Below are positions 1 to 9,690 of a DNA stretch of 64,000 nucleotides, in pieces; within the stretch, counting starts at the first letter, position 1, and every line of letters begins with the position of its first letter. The translations under genes were made by a program, and so were the position numbers. Below the pieces are notes generated by a model. That model ran no database searches. It was given only the letters and a program-made list of their open reading frames with translations, and was not told where the DNA came from. The stretch comes from Aurantiacibacter arachoides (GTDB taxonomy: Bacteria; Pseudomonadota; Alphaproteobacteria; Sphingomonadales; Sphingomonadaceae): assembly GCF_009827335.1 (NCBI RefSeq), contig NZ_WTYH01000001.1:868001-932000 (forward strand), written 5' to 3'.

Positions 1-939
1 GATCAGGCCGCTGGCGGCAGCGAGGATCTGCGGAGTCGAGCGATAGTTCTGTTCCAGCTTGACGATCCTGGCACCGGGAAAGTCCTTCTCGAAGCGCAGG
101 ATGTTGGCGACCTCCGCCCCGCGCCACGAATAGATCGACTGGTCGTCGTCCCCCACAACGCAGATGTTCTTGCGCTGCTGCGCCAGCAACCGCAGCCACA
201 GATACTGGACGGCGTTGGTGTCCTGATACTCGTCCACCAGGATATACTTGAAACGCGCCTGGTAGCTTTCCAGCACGTCGCGGTGAGCCTTCAGGATGTT
301 CAGCATGTGCAGCAGCAGATCGCCGAAGTCGCAGGCGTTCAGCGCTTTCAGCCGCTCCTGATACAGCCGGTACATCTCCTGCCCGCGACCGTTGGCGTAG
401 CTTTCGTTCTCCACCGCATCGAGATCCGGTGGATTGAACCCGCGGTTCTTCCAGCGGTCGATCAGGCCAGCCAGCTGGCGGGCGGGCCACCGTTTGTCGT
501 CGATGTCGTTGTCTTGGATCAGCGCCTTCAGCAGCCGCAGCTGATCGTCGGTATCGATGATGGTGTAGTTCGATTGCAGCCCGACCAGCTCTGCATGGCG
601 GCGCAGCATCTTGGCGCCGATGGAGTGGAAGGTGCCGAGCCACGGCATACCCTCCAGCGCGCCGCCGGTCAGCTTGCCCACCCGCTCGCGCATTTCGCGC
701 GCCGCGCGGTTGGTAAAGGTGACGCAGAGAATCTCGCTGGGCCAGGCCCGCCGTTCGCGCACGATGTGGGCCAGCCGATGGGTAAGGGCGGCGGTCTTGC
801 CGGTTCCCGCCCCCGCCAGCATCAGAACCGGACCCTCGGTGGTCATTACGGCCTGTTGCTGCGGCGGGTTGAGCTGCCTCAGCCAGTCCGGAACCGGAGC
901 ATCGGGCAGGGTTTCGGCGGTTACGGGGTTTTCAGACAC
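1..939 (-). CDS. uvrD: UvrD/PcrA-family ATP-dependent DNA helicase (N-terminal part, runs off the window)
   Basis: Superfamily 1 3'-5' helicase of nucleotide excision and mismatch repair. The 313 visible residues start at a GTG codon (M-S-E-N-P-V). They contain the Q-motif-like LNPPQQQA (about 23-30), Walker A AGAGTGKT (42-49), motif Ia VTFTNRAAREM, the Walker B/motif II VDEYQD, and motif III VVGDDDQSIYSWRG. Reading then continues to YRSTPQILAAASGLI at the window edge, so motifs IV-VI lie outside. The gene stands alone here and is divergent from the small secreted protein at 1112. UvrD and PcrA cannot be told apart from this half; UvrD is the usual name in alphaproteobacteria. Confidence 0.95.
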   Translation of the reverse strand, partial: MSENPVTAETLPDAPVPDWLRQLNPPQQQAVMTTEGPVLMLAGAGTGKTAALTHRLAHIVRERRAWPSEILCVTFTNRAAREMRERVGKLTGGALEGMPWLGTFHSIGAKMLRRHAELVGLQSNYTIIDTDDQLRLLKALIQDNDIDDKRWPARQLAGLIDRWKNRGFNPPDLDAVENESYANGRGQEMYRLYQERLKALNACDFGDLLLHMLNILKAHRDVLESYQARFKYILVDEYQDTNAVQYLWLRLLAQQRKNICVVGDDDQSIYSWRGAEVANILRFEKDFPGARIVKLEQNYRSTPQILAAASGLI

Positions 940-1111
940 GGCGAACAGCTAGGGAACACGCGGCCAATGTGCAAGCCGCGCAAAGGGCGGGGCGCGACCG
1001 CAGTCTGTTGCCGGGATTTCGGGGGAACGGCTCAAAACCGCGCCGAGCTGACGGAACCGCACACAATCGCTGTCCGTTCCGGATTCAATATAAGTCAACC
1101 GGAGATCCTCC

Positions 1112-1702
1112 ATGAAAAATCTTTTGCTTGCCGGTGCCTTTGCCCTGGCCTCGCTTTCCCTTCCCGCCGGCGCAATGGCGCAGGATGCCAGCGCGGGCAT
1201 GACGGCGCAGCAGCAGGCGATGTACAACGCCTGGCCGATGGAACGCCGCACGATGTACGAAGGCTGGCCGGACGGTGTGCGGACCTATTACTGGACGCTC
1301 GATCGTGATCGCCAGAACATGTACTGGATGATGGACGACGCCGACCGCATCCGTATCTACGAAATGCCGATGAACGAGCGTGATGCCGCCTGGCAGCAGC
1401 ACATGGAAATGCACGCAGCCATGCCCAGCACGAATGCCAGCATGACCACCACGACCACGCCTTCGCGCACGACCAATGCCAGCGCGATGCCGGCCATGCG
1501 CAGTGGCGGGATGGTGCAACAAACCCCTGCGGCCCACTCCGGCGAATATCCCCCCTGCCGTGGAACCGTGCAGGACAATTGCGTCAATCCGCGCGAGGCG
1601 GGCCTGAACTACGGTAACCGTCCGCTCGATTACTGGCCGGGTCAGCCGGCCAGCCAGATGGACGCCAGCACGCCCCAGCGCGGCACCGCCAACCGCAACT
1701 GA
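1112..1702 (+). CDS. Secreted hypothetical protein, Met/Trp/Tyr-rich
   Basis: A 196-residue protein with a clear Sec signal peptide (MKNLLLAGAF then a hydrophobic stretch ending AGAMAQ, cleavage near residue 24). The mature part is rich in Met, Trp, Tyr and Arg, with repeated MYxxWP/MYEGWP-like segments (about residues 37-75), followed by a Thr/Ser/Met-rich low-complexity linker (about 108-140) and a short Cys-containing tail with PPCRGTVQDNC. A GGAG Shine-Dalgarno sequence precedes the ATG, and a TATAAG-like -10 sequence lies just upstream. A strong hairpin terminator follows. I do not recognise a functional family; it looks like a lineage-specific periplasmic or surface protein. Confidence 0.85.
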   Translation: MKNLLLAGAFALASLSLPAGAMAQDASAGMTAQQQAMYNAWPMERRTMYEGWPDGVRTYYWTLDRDRQNMYWMMDDADRIRIYEMPMNERDAAWQQHMEMHAAMPSTNASMTTTTTPSRTTNASAMPAMRSGGMVQQTPAAHSGEYPPCRGTVQDNCVNPREAGLNYGNRPLDYWPGQPASQMDASTPQRGTANRN

Positions 1703-1725
1703 TCGGCGACGAGCTCAGGAAAAAC

Positions 1726-1759
1726 AGGGCGGCGCAGCTTCGGCTTCGCCGCCCTTTTC
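1726..1759. terminator. Bidirectional rho-independent terminator
   Basis: A perfect 9-bp stem (1726-1734 pairing with 1747-1755, AGGGCGGCG/CGCCGCCCT) is followed by TTTT on the plus strand and preceded by an A-rich run that gives a T tract on the minus strand. It sits between the convergent genes ending at 1702 (+) and 1760 (-) and can serve both. Confidence 0.85.
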
Positions 1760-2383
1760 CTATGCCGTGGCGACACGCAGCAGGGTAAGCTTGGCCCTGC
1801 CAACCTTGCGCTCGGCATCGATCTCGAGTCCGGCGATCTCGACCTTTTCGTCTGCGCCGGTTTCCAGCGCGACCCATGTCGCCTCGCCGATCCAGCCCAG
1901 CCGCAGCAGGCGATGCAGGGCGACCGAGCCAGCGCCGGTGCCGTAAGGCGGGTCGAGCATCACCAGGTCGCGCGCGATCTTCGCGGCACCAAGGGCCATG
2001 ACCGATCCGGCGATGATCTCGCACTTCTGCTGCGCCCTCAGCGCCGCCACGTTTTCACGAATGGCGCGCACTGCCGCCGCCTCGTTGTCAACGAATAGGC
2101 AGTTGGCCGCTCCCCGGCTCAACGCTTCCAGACCGAGCGCGCCGGATCCGGCGAACAAGTCCGCCACGCTCAACCCCTCGAAACTGCCGAGGCGGCTGAC
2201 GAGCATGGAGAACAGCGTTTCGCGCGTGCGATCGGCGGTGGGACGGGTGGCATCGCCCGGGGGCGCGCGCAGCGGGCGGCGGCGCCATTCGCCGGCGATG
2301 ATGCGCATGCCCGGCGGCTTGCCGGATGCGGGCCTGCCGGAAGGTGGCTTGCCGATTGGCGACTTTTTGCCCGGCGTCTTCAT
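1760..2383 (-). CDS. rsmD: 16S rRNA (guanine(966)-N(2))-methyltransferase RsmD
   Basis: SAM-dependent methyltransferase that modifies G966 of 16S rRNA in the small ribosomal subunit. The 207-residue product has the family start-of-fold MRIIAGEW (26-33), the SAM-binding DLFAGSGALGLEALSRGA (from 75) and the catalytic DPPY (144-147). The chosen ATG overlaps the upstream pseudouridine synthase stop as ATGA, which favours translational coupling; it adds a 25-residue Lys/Pro/Gly-rich basic tail ahead of the usual MRIIAG start (position 2308), which remains a possible alternative start. Pairing with an RluB-type synthase is a common alphaproteobacterial arrangement. Confidence 0.95.
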   Translation of the reverse strand: MKTPGKKSPIGKPPSGRPASGKPPGMRIIAGEWRRRPLRAPPGDATRPTADRTRETLFSMLVSRLGSFEGLSVADLFAGSGALGLEALSRGAANCLFVDNEAAAVRAIRENVAALRAQQKCEIIAGSVMALGAAKIARDLVMLDPPYGTGAGSVALHRLLRLGWIGEATWVALETGADEKVEIAGLEIDAERKVGRAKLTLLRVATA

Positions 2384-3147
2384 GCCTTGAGCCCGCTGCG
2401 GAACCGCTCCAGGTCTTCCTTGCGAATCTCCACCGCGCGGCCGCGCGGCAGCTGATCGAGCGCGAAGGGCCCGTAACCGATGCGGATCAGGCGACTGACT
2501 TCCAGCCCGAGATGTTCCAGCACGCGGCGCACCTCGCGGTTCTTGCCTTCGGTCAGGGTCAGCTCGATCCACTGATTGCGGCCAGTCCGGCGTTCGAGGT
2601 TGGCGTTGATCCGGTCATAACGCATGCCTTCGACCTCCACGCCCTCCATCAGCTCCTCAAGCTGTTCCTGCGATACCTCGCCAAACGTGCGCGCGCGATA
2701 GGTGCGCGGGATGGCCGACGAAGGCAGTTCCAGCTGACGCTTGAAGGCGCCGTCGTTGGTCAGCAGCAGCAGACCCTCGGTGTTGAGATCGAGCCGGCCG
2801 ACCGGCATCAGCCGCGGCGTATCCTTGGGTAGGGCATTGGCGAGCGCGGCATAGATCGTGGGTCGACCCGAAAAATCACGCTCTGCCGTCAACAGGCCGG
2901 TGGGCTTGTGGAAGGCGAACAGGCGGGTGCGCTCGGGCTTGCCCACGGGCTTGCCGTCCACGCTGACGCCGCGCAGGCTGGTGAGGAAGGTCGCGGGCGT
3001 CTTGACCACCTCGTCACCGATCCTGACCCGCCCGACCTCGATCATGCGCTCGACCTCGCGGCGGCTGGCAACGCCTGCCCGCGCGAGGAGCTTGGCGATG
3101 CGATCGCCTTCGGGGCGGTCGCCCGCGGGTTTGTTTTCGTCTGACAT
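2380..3147 (-). CDS. rluB: rRNA pseudouridine synthase, RsuA/RluB/E/F family
   Basis: Isomerises a specific uridine in rRNA; RluB-type enzymes act on 23S rRNA helix 89. The 255 residues carry an N-terminal S4 RNA-binding domain (about 16-60, RIAKLLARAGVASRREVERMI) and the catalytic domain with GRLDLNTEGLLLLTND, whose Asp120 is the expected nucleophile. The C-terminal part has the family NREVRRVLEHLGLEV block. The ATG at 3147 gives the usual short N-terminus. The stop codon overlaps the rsmD start by four bases, so both are probably one transcript. Assignment to RluB rather than RluE/F is by similarity of layout only. Confidence 0.9.
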   Translation of the reverse strand: MSDENKPAGDRPEGDRIAKLLARAGVASRREVERMIEVGRVRIGDEVVKTPATFLTSLRGVSVDGKPVGKPERTRLFAFHKPTGLLTAERDFSGRPTIYAALANALPKDTPRLMPVGRLDLNTEGLLLLTNDGAFKRQLELPSSAIPRTYRARTFGEVSQEQLEELMEGVEVEGMRYDRINANLERRTGRNQWIELTLTEGKNREVRRVLEHLGLEVSRLIRIGYGPFALDQLPRGRAVEIRKEDLERFRSGLKA

Positions 3148-3243
3148 GGTCGCGCCATAGGCGTTGAAAGCCCGTTCATCCAGCCTTCCAAAAGCGCCGA
3201 TTAGGTCTAGACCGGCGCAAACAGGTTTGATGAGGGTTGCCAG

Positions 3244-5037
3244 ATGGTCGAAGCCATAGCCGAAGACAGCACCGCCACGGCGAAAGCCAAGCCCGGCTGG
3301 GGCACGCTGATCCGCTCGCTGCGCAGTCCCAAGAGCGGGTTCATGCTGCTGTTCGGTTTTGCGCAAGGGCTGCCGCCCGCGCTGTTCCTCGGCACGCTTT
3401 ACGCCTGGCTATCCGAGGCTGAGGTCGATCTGGAAACGATGGGCGTCTTCAGCCTGGTCGGCCTTGCCTACGCGTTCCAGTTCCTGTGGTCGCCGCTGCT
3501 CGACAAGGTGGACATTCCCGGCCTTCGCCGCCTTGGCAAGCGCAAGCAGTGGATCGCGCCGATGCAGCTCATCATCGGCATCGCGCTGGTGGTGATGGCC
3601 GGGCTCGATCCGAAGAACGCGCTGGCCTGGTTCAGCCTGCTTGCCGCCATCGGCGCCTTTGCCAGCGCCACGCAGGACATCGGCATCAACGCCTGGCGCA
3701 TCGACGTGGCGGACGAGGTGGCGACGCTCGATATCCTGTCCACCATCACGCAGATGGGCTTCCGCCTCGCCAGCCTGGTCGGCGGTGCCTTTGGCCTGAT
3801 CATGGCCGACCGCTATGGCTGGCCCTTTGTCTACGTGCTGTTCGGCGGCTTCATGCTGGTCATCGGCTTTGCCGCCCTGTTTGCGCCCGACGCGCGCGTT
3901 TCGGGCGATCGCGCCGCCAATTCCGCGGTGGCCGACGCGGAGGTCGCACAGCTTTACAACGTGGGTGAAGTGACGCCCAAGGTGCGCAACCGGGCGCTGC
4001 TCGCCGTGGGTGTGCTGTGGGCCTGGGCAATCGGCACGGTGGTGGTGTTCATGGTGCGCAGCATGACCGCCGCGCCGGAAAACCGCCCTGACGTGACCGA
4101 GTTCACCACGATCTACGGCCCGCTGATCGTGCTTGCCACCATCGTATTGCCCGCCTTCATCGCCGCTTGGGTGGTCAAGCAGCAGCGCGAGGGCGTGCAT
4201 GTCATGCGCGCGGTCGAGGGCGCGGGCGCGGGACACAAGGTCACCTTCACCGATCACCTCTACCGCGCGCTGGTGCTGCCGCTGACCGAATTCGTGGGCC
4301 GCATGGGCTGGTCGCTGATGCTGGTCCTGGCGCTGGTGCTGACCTACCGCATAACCGATTCGGTGTGGGGCGTGTTCGCCTATCCGTTCTACCTGGGGGA
4401 GCTTGGCTTTACCGGAGAAGACGTGGCCTTTGCCTCCAAGATCCTCGGCATCATTGCCATCCTGCTGGGCCTGGCGCTGGGCGGCTGGCTGATTACCAAG
4501 TTCGGGCGCATGTTCATGCTCACCTTCGGGGCGGTCATCGCCGCGGCGACCAACCTGCTCTACGCCGATCTCGCGCTGGGGGGTGCCCGGATGCAGGCGG
4601 CGAGCGATGCCATCGGGTTCACCTGGCTGGTCAATGGCATGGCGAACTGGCTGCAACCGCTGTTCTTCGTGGCTGCACCGCCCAGCGAGGGGCTGGCCCG
4701 GCTGGCCTTTACGATCTTCTGGGAAAACCTTGCCATCGGCATCGCCGGGGCGGCCTACATCGCCTGGCTTTCCAGCATCGTCGCCCGGCAATACGCCGCG
4801 GTGCAGTTCGCGCTGCTCGCCTCGCTTACGCTGCTGATCGGCACGCTGGGCCGCGGCGCGCTGGGCGAGATGATCGAGGTGCGCGGCTACCACTACGTGT
4901 TCATCTTCACCGCGCTGATCGGCGTGGTGGCGGTGGTGCTGTGCGCGCTGGAATGGGCGCGGGAAGCGCGCGCGGGCCGCAGGAGCGGCGTGGTGCAGCC
5001 CGATCCCTACGCAGGTGATCCGGTCCCCGCGGAGTAG
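3244..5037 (+). CDS. ampG: AmpG-like muropeptide permease, MFS
   Basis: Inner-membrane major facilitator carrier that imports anhydro-muropeptides released by cell-wall turnover for recycling. The 597-residue protein has the AmpG signature near the start (FGFAQGLPPALFLGTLYAWL, about 38-57), followed by GLAYAFQFLWSPLLD, and at least twelve hydrophobic segments. It is longer than classic AmpG because of an inserted loop of about 80-100 residues in the middle (from about residue 215, including a region with charged residues before PLTEFVGRMGW). It stands alone, divergent from rluB and convergent with folC with only four bases between stops. Confidence 0.88.
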   Translation: MVEAIAEDSTATAKAKPGWGTLIRSLRSPKSGFMLLFGFAQGLPPALFLGTLYAWLSEAEVDLETMGVFSLVGLAYAFQFLWSPLLDKVDIPGLRRLGKRKQWIAPMQLIIGIALVVMAGLDPKNALAWFSLLAAIGAFASATQDIGINAWRIDVADEVATLDILSTITQMGFRLASLVGGAFGLIMADRYGWPFVYVLFGGFMLVIGFAALFAPDARVSGDRAANSAVADAEVAQLYNVGEVTPKVRNRALLAVGVLWAWAIGTVVVFMVRSMTAAPENRPDVTEFTTIYGPLIVLATIVLPAFIAAWVVKQQREGVHVMRAVEGAGAGHKVTFTDHLYRALVLPLTEFVGRMGWSLMLVLALVLTYRITDSVWGVFAYPFYLGELGFTGEDVAFASKILGIIAILLGLALGGWLITKFGRMFMLTFGAVIAAATNLLYADLALGGARMQAASDAIGFTWLVNGMANWLQPLFFVAAPPSEGLARLAFTIFWENLAIGIAGAAYIAWLSSIVARQYAAVQFALLASLTLLIGTLGRGALGEMIEVRGYHYVFIFTALIGVVAVVLCALEWAREARAGRRSGVVQPDPYAGDPVPAE

Positions 5038-5041
5038 CGAG

Positions 5042-6382
5042 CTAGTCGGGATACTCGCGGTTCGCCGCCAGCACCTTGCCGGCGAGGTAAAGCGAACCCG
5101 CGATCAGCACTGTGCCCCCGTCCGCCCGGTGCGGCAGGCCGGCAAGCGCGGTCTGCAGGTCGGGCGCGCTGGTGGCCTGCGCCACGCCTGCTTCCATCGC
5201 CAGCGCCGTCAGTTCCCCCGTCGCCACGTGATCGCTGCCCTGGATCGGCACGGCGGTGACGCTGGCAAGCTGCGGGGCGACGATGGCAAGGAAGCGGCGC
5301 GCGTCCTTGGCCGCCATCATCCCGATCACCGCGTCGACCGGCTTCTTCACCCCCTGCAGGTAGCGCGCCAGGGCCTCCGCCGCGTCGGGGTTGTGGCCCC
5401 CGTCCAGCAGCACCCGGCGCGGGGAGACGAGGTCGGTCACCGGGCCCCTGGCCAGCGTCTGCAAGCGTGCGGGCCAGGCGCAGGCGACGATGCCCCGCTC
5501 CATCGCGTCGAGCGAGACGTCCACCCGCTCCTGGTGCCGAAGCATGGCAACCGCGAGCGCGGCGTTGTCGGCCTGGTGCGCGCCGGGCATGGTGGGCAAC
5601 GGAAGGTCCAGCCGCCCGCGATTGTCGCGATAGTCTATGCGATCGGCCCGCACGTCCGCCCGCCAGCGCTTGCCGCGCATGTGCAGCGGGGCGCCCGCCA
5701 GCGCGGCGCAACGCTCGATCATCGCCTCCACGTCGGGCGTGTAATCCTGCGTGACCAGCGGGGCGAGGGGCCGGGCGATGCCCGCCTTTTCGAACGCCAC
5801 GCGCACGAACGGCTTGTCGGGCGAAGGGGCGGCGGGGTCCGGCGTCAGCAGGAACGCTTCGTGGTCCACGCCGAGCGAGGCGATGCCGCAGGCGGCAGGG
5901 CGTTCCAGCACGTTGGTCGCATCGAAACGGCCGCCCAGGCCGACCTCGATCACGCAGGCATCGGCCGGTTCGCGGTGAAAGGCGAGGAACGTGGCCGCCG
6001 TGGTCACCTCGAAGAAACTGGGGTCGAGCCCGGCGGAGGCATCCAGCACTTCCTCCAGCAGGCTTGCCAGCATGGCATCGCTGATGAGTTCGCCGCCCAC
6101 CCGGATACGCTCGTTGTAACGCACGAGGTGCGGCTTGGTGGCGACGTGGACAAGGTAACCTTGCGCCTCCAGCATGGCGCGCAGGAAGGCGCAGGTGGAT
6201 CCCTTGCCGTTGGTGCCGGCGACGTGAAATACCGGCGGCAGTTCGGTCTGCGGATTGTCCAGCCGGGCGAGCAGTTCGCGGATGGTTTCCAGCCCGATGC
6301 GCCCCTGCGGCAGGCTGAGCGCGCCCAGCCGGTCAAGCTGGCGCTGCACCGCGGGGTTCTCGGAGATGGCGAAATCCTTCAT
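5042..6382 (-). CDS. folC: Bifunctional dihydrofolate synthase/folylpolyglutamate synthase
   Basis: Adds glutamate to dihydropteroate and extends the polyglutamate tail of folates, cytosolic, ATP-dependent Mur-ligase fold. The 446 residues include the P-loop HVAGTNGKGST (about 53-63), the SFFEVTTAATFLAF segment, the VIEVGLGGRFDATNV motif and the C-terminal DGGHNPDA block. It is the last gene of the trpF-trpB-trpA-accD-folC run, 19 bases after accD, the classical alphaproteobacterial order. Confidence 0.96.
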   Translation of the reverse strand: MKDFAISENPAVQRQLDRLGALSLPQGRIGLETIRELLARLDNPQTELPPVFHVAGTNGKGSTCAFLRAMLEAQGYLVHVATKPHLVRYNERIRVGGELISDAMLASLLEEVLDASAGLDPSFFEVTTAATFLAFHREPADACVIEVGLGGRFDATNVLERPAACGIASLGVDHEAFLLTPDPAAPSPDKPFVRVAFEKAGIARPLAPLVTQDYTPDVEAMIERCAALAGAPLHMRGKRWRADVRADRIDYRDNRGRLDLPLPTMPGAHQADNAALAVAMLRHQERVDVSLDAMERGIVACAWPARLQTLARGPVTDLVSPRRVLLDGGHNPDAAEALARYLQGVKKPVDAVIGMMAAKDARRFLAIVAPQLASVTAVPIQGSDHVATGELTALAMEAGVAQATSAPDLQTALAGLPHRADGGTVLIAGSLYLAGKVLAANREYPD

Positions 6383-6401
6383 GCCGCCCCCCAGCGCGGT
6401 A

Positions 6402-7250
6402 TTATGCAGCCTGTGCCGGTGAAAGATAGCCGAGCAGGTCGGCCAGCGTCTGTTTCAATTCGCCCCGATGCACGACCATGTCCACCATGCCGTGCTTGTG
6501 CAGGTATTCGGCGCGCTGAAAGCCCTCGGGCAGCTGTTCGCGAATGGTTTCCTGGATCACCCGCTGCCCGGCAAACCCGATCAGCGCACCGGGTTCCGCC
6601 ACGTGGACATCGCCCAGCATGGCATAGCTGGCGGTGACCCCGCCGGTGGTCGGGTCGGCCAGCACGACGATATAAGGCAGGCCCATGTCCTTGAGCCGCC
6701 GCGTCATCACCGTGGCGCGCGGCATCTGCATCAGGCTGAGGATGCCCTCCTGCATCCGCGCGCCGCCCGCGGCGGTGACGCAGACGAAGCCGCAACGCGC
6801 ATCGATCGCGGCCTGGGCGGCCGAGACAAAGGCATCGCCCACGGCCATGCCCATGCTGCCGCCCATGAACATGAAGTCTTGCACGCCGATCACCGCCTGG
6901 TGGCCCTCGATCGTGCCGATCCCGGCGGTGAAGGCATCGCGGTGGGGATTGGCGACGCGGGCAGCCTTGAGGCGCGCGGCGTAGGGCTTGGTGTCCTTGA
7001 ACTTGAGCGGATCCTCGGTGACCTCGGGCGCGGAGAGGAGCCGGAAGCCCGTGTCGAACAGCATTGCCAGCCGCCGGTCCGCGCCGATGCGGCCGTGATG
7101 TTCGCACTTGGGGCAGACGTTGCAGTTCGCCTCGTACTCCTTGACGAAGATCATCTCCTGACAGCGCGGACACTTGATCCACAGATTGTCCGCCGTCTCC
7201 CGCTTGGGAGCGAAGGGCAGGCGTTCGCGAACTTTGGTGAGCCAGCTCAT
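6402..7250 (-). CDS. accD: Acetyl-CoA carboxylase carboxyltransferase subunit beta
   Basis: Beta half of the carboxyltransferase that moves CO2 from carboxybiotin to acetyl-CoA, giving malonyl-CoA for fatty-acid synthesis. The 282-residue protein starts [11 protein letters not shown] and has the N-terminal zinc ribbon C27-x2-C30-x15-C46-x2-C49, then the crotonase-like core with [21 protein letters not shown]. The ATG overlaps the trpA stop as ATGA. The biotin carboxylase and carrier genes are at 26.4-28.3 kb in this same window. Confidence 0.97.
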   Translation of the reverse strand: MSWLTKVRERLPFAPKRETADNLWIKCPRCQEMIFVKEYEANCNVCPKCEHHGRIGADRRLAMLFDTGFRLLSAPEVTEDPLKFKDTKPYAARLKAARVANPHRDAFTAGIGTIEGHQAVIGVQDFMFMGGSMGMAVGDAFVSAAQAAIDARCGFVCVTAAGGARMQEGILSLMQMPRATVMTRRLKDMGLPYIVVLADPTTGGVTASYAMLGDVHVAEPGALIGFAGQRVIQETIREQLPEGFQRAEYLHKHGMVDMVVHRGELKQTLADLLGYLSPAQAA

Positions 7251-8041
7251 GCACCAGCCTTTCGCGCAGAATGCACGGCCTTGGCAAGCCTCGCCGTGAG
7301 CTCCTGCAAATGCTGGGGCGCATCGGTGCCGTGCTGCTCGACGATCTGCACCAACGCGCTGCCTACCACCACGCCATCCGCCACGCGGGCGATCTGCGCG
7401 GCCTGTTCGGGTTCTTTCACGCCGAAGCCGACCGCCACGGGCAAGTCGGTATGGCGCTTGATGCGGCTGACGTTGGCCTCGATGTCCACGATCGTCGCGC
7501 TTTGCAGGCCGGTGATGCCCGCGACGCTGACATAGTAGAGGAACCCGCCCGAACCATCGAGCACGGCGGGCAGCCGCGCGTCCGACGTGGTGGGGGTGGA
7601 CAGCCGAATGAGGGCGATGCCACGTGTCCGCAGGGCCGGGCCGAGATCCGGGTCTTCCTCGGGCGCGAGATCGACGCAGATCACCCCGTCCACGCCGGCA
7701 TTGGCGCACTGGTCCGCGAACCAGTCGGCCCCGCGCCGGATCATCGGGTTGGCATAGCCCATCAGCACCAGCGGCACGTCCGGGTGGCGTGTGCGGAACG
7801 CGGTGGCCTGGGCAAAGACGTCGGCGGTGGTGGTGCCGCGCGCAAGGCTGCGGATGTTGGCGTTCTGGATCGCCGGACCGTCCGCCATCGGATCGGTGAA
7901 CGGCATCCCCAGCTCGATCACGTCCGCACCGCCAGCGACCAGCGCATCGAGATTGGCCGCGGTATCGCCGTCGCCCGCGGTGATGAAGCAGACGAGGGCG
8001 GGGTTGGGGCCGGCGAAGGTGGTGGAGAGACGATTGGTCAA
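7247..8041 (-). CDS. trpA: Tryptophan synthase alpha subunit
   Basis: Cleaves indole-3-glycerol phosphate to indole, which is channelled to TrpB. The TTG start chosen here (T-N-R-L-S) gives 264 residues, the family's usual length; it overlaps the stop of the preceding small membrane-protein gene as TTGA, implying coupled translation. Catalytic Glu43 and Asp54 sit in [17 protein letters not shown]. The C-terminal phosphate-binding region reads [10 protein letters not shown] and [11 protein letters not shown]. No in-frame ATG lies close by, so the unusual TTG is needed. Confidence 0.95.
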   Translation of the reverse strand: MTNRLSTTFAGPNPALVCFITAGDGDTAANLDALVAGGADVIELGMPFTDPMADGPAIQNANIRSLARGTTTADVFAQATAFRTRHPDVPLVLMGYANPMIRRGADWFADQCANAGVDGVICVDLAPEEDPDLGPALRTRGIALIRLSTPTTSDARLPAVLDGSGGFLYYVSVAGITGLQSATIVDIEANVSRIKRHTDLPVAVGFGVKEPEQAAQIARVADGVVVGSALVQIVEQHGTDAPQHLQELTARLAKAVHSARKAGA

Positions 8042-8283
8042 AAGTCGAAATCCGGTATGCGTCTGGAAAAGAAGGCGATGATTGCGGTCAGGGTAGAAGC
8101 ACTCGTCACGAAGGCGAGGCCTTCGTTGAATCCGACGGTCCACTCGAACAGATGGGTGTAAAGAACGGCGCAGGCGTAGAGAGGAGTTGAGACGAGAAAG
8201 GCAATCTTCGCGCGGCGCAAACTCCACCCTCTGACAAACCGTCCGAACCATCGGGTGACAAGGCCTTCCTCGTAACCATCCAT
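8038..8283 (-). CDS. Small two-helix membrane protein between trpB and trpA
   Basis: An 81-residue protein ([16 protein letters not shown] start) with an Arg-rich amphipathic N-terminus followed by two hydrophobic segments (about 24-42, [19 protein letters not shown], and about 52-68, [17 protein letters not shown]) and a short polar tail. Its stop overlaps the TTG start of trpA, and it begins 55 bases after trpB, so it is transcribed inside the tryptophan operon. I see no strong Shine-Dalgarno sequence before the ATG; an ORF extension upstream to 8388 would overlap trpB and is less likely. Function unknown. Confidence 0.6.
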   Translation of the reverse strand: MDGYEEGLVTRWFGRFVRGWSLRRAKIAFLVSTPLYACAVLYTHLFEWTVGFNEGLAFVTSASTLTAIIAFFSRRIPDFDF

Positions 8284-8338
8284 TGGCTGAATGCGCTGCT
8301 TGCTACTGCGCGACCAGTTCACCTCGACGCTCCGTGGC

Positions 8339-9577
8339 TCACATTTCCACTCCCAACGCCTCGGCGACGGTGAAGATGTCCTTGTCACCGCGTCCGCACA
8401 GGTTGGCGAGGATGATCGCGTCCTGATCCATCGCCGCCGCGCGCTGGGCGATGGCGGCGATGGCGTGGCTGGGTTCCAGCGCGGGGATGATACCCTCGGT
8501 GCGGCAGAGGAGTTGGAACGCCTGCAACGCTTCCTGATCGGTGGCGCTGGTGTATTCGACCCGGCCGGTTTCCTTCAGCCAGGCGTGTTCCGGCCCGATG
8601 CCGGGATAGTCCAGGCCCGCGCTGATCGAGTGGCCCTCGGTGATCTGGCCGTCCTCGTCCTGCAACAGGTAGGTCTTGTTGCCGTGCAGCACGCCGGGGA
8701 AGCCGCCCGCCAGGCTCGCCGCGTGTTCCTCGCCATGCAGGCCCTTGCCCGCCGCCTCCACGCCGAGCAGCTTGACCTCCGCATCGTCGAGAAAGGGGTG
8801 GAACAGGCCGATGGCGTTGGATCCGCCGCCGATGGCCGCCACGCACAGGTCCGGCAGCTTGCCGGTGCGTTCGAGCAATTGCGCGCGCGCCTCCGTCCCG
8901 ATTACGCTCTGGAAATCGCGCACCATCTCCGGATAGGGGTGCGGTCCGGCGGCGGTGCCGATGATGTAGAAGGTGTCATGGACGTTGGCGACCCAGTCGC
9001 GCAGCGCCTCGTTCATGGCGTCCTTCAGGGTGCCGCGCCCCGCCGTCACCGGTCGGACTTCCGCGCCGAGCAGCTTCATGCGGAACACGTTGGGCGATTG
9101 CCGGCGCACGTCCTCTGCACCCATGTAGACCACGCACGGCAGGCCGAACCGCGCGCAGACGGTAGCGGTGGCAACGCCGTGCTGGCCCGCGCCGGTTTCC
9201 GCGATGATGCGCGTCTTGCCCATCCGGATGGCGAGCAGGATCTGGCCGATGCAGTTGTTGATCTTGTGCGCGCCGGTGTGGTTCAGCTCGTCGCGCTTGA
9301 ACCAGATCTGCGCGCCCTTGCCCTGCGGGGCGTCCTTGGCCAGCTCTTCCGTCAGGCGCGGCGCGAAATACAGCGGGCTGGGGCGGCCGACATAGTGTTC
9401 CAGCAGATCGTCGAACTGGTCCTTGAACAGCGGATCGGCCTGCGCGCGGCGATACTCCTTCTCCAGGTCGAGGATCAGCGGCATCAGCGTTTCGGCAACG
9501 TAGCGTCCGCCGAACTGGCCGAAGTGGCCGCGCTCGTCAGGCTGGTTGCGGAAGCTGTTCGGCGTATTTTCTGTCAT
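8339..9577 (-). CDS. trpB: Tryptophan synthase beta subunit
   Basis: PLP enzyme that joins indole with L-serine to give tryptophan. The 412 residues show the family pattern [16 protein letters not shown] (17-32), the PLP lysine in HTGAHKINN (Lys105), the [12 protein letters not shown] segment, and the phosphate-binding GGGSNAIG loop. The ATG at 9577 (M-T-E-N-T-P) gives the standard N-terminus. It lies 113 bases downstream of trpF, with a palindromic repeat in the gap, and upstream of the small membrane gene and trpA. Confidence 0.97.
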   Translation of the reverse strand: MTENTPNSFRNQPDERGHFGQFGGRYVAETLMPLILDLEKEYRRAQADPLFKDQFDDLLEHYVGRPSPLYFAPRLTEELAKDAPQGKGAQIWFKRDELNHTGAHKINNCIGQILLAIRMGKTRIIAETGAGQHGVATATVCARFGLPCVVYMGAEDVRRQSPNVFRMKLLGAEVRPVTAGRGTLKDAMNEALRDWVANVHDTFYIIGTAAGPHPYPEMVRDFQSVIGTEARAQLLERTGKLPDLCVAAIGGGSNAIGLFHPFLDDAEVKLLGVEAAGKGLHGEEHAASLAGGFPGVLHGNKTYLLQDEDGQITEGHSISAGLDYPGIGPEHAWLKETGRVEYTSATDQEALQAFQLLCRTEGIIPALEPSHAIAAIAQRAAAMDQDAIILANLCGRGDKDIFTVAEALGVEM

Positions 9578-9645
9578 GTTGCCTATCCGCTGAGGCCGGG
9601 TTGGTGCAGCCCGGCTTTCCAATTTCGACGTGGCTAAGAGAAAGT

Positions 9646-9685
9646 CGGTCCTTCGACAAGCTCGGGGTGAGCGGGGGAAGGACCG
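9646..9685. repeat. REP-like intergenic palindrome
   Basis: A 9-bp perfect inverted repeat CGGTCCTTC (9646-9654) / GAAGGACCG (9677-9685) around CGACAAGCTCGGGGTGAGCG. The arm plus loop resemble a short extragenic element often seen between genes of sphingomonads (from memory of such genomes). It lies in the trpF-trpB gap and could form an mRNA hairpin inside the operon. Confidence 0.6.
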
Positions 9686-9690
9686 AATGC

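Noticed and set aside
2380..3366. Extended start for the pseudouridine synthase up to 3366
   Set aside because: The extra 73 residues are not like the family and the S4 domain starts right after the ATG at 3147.
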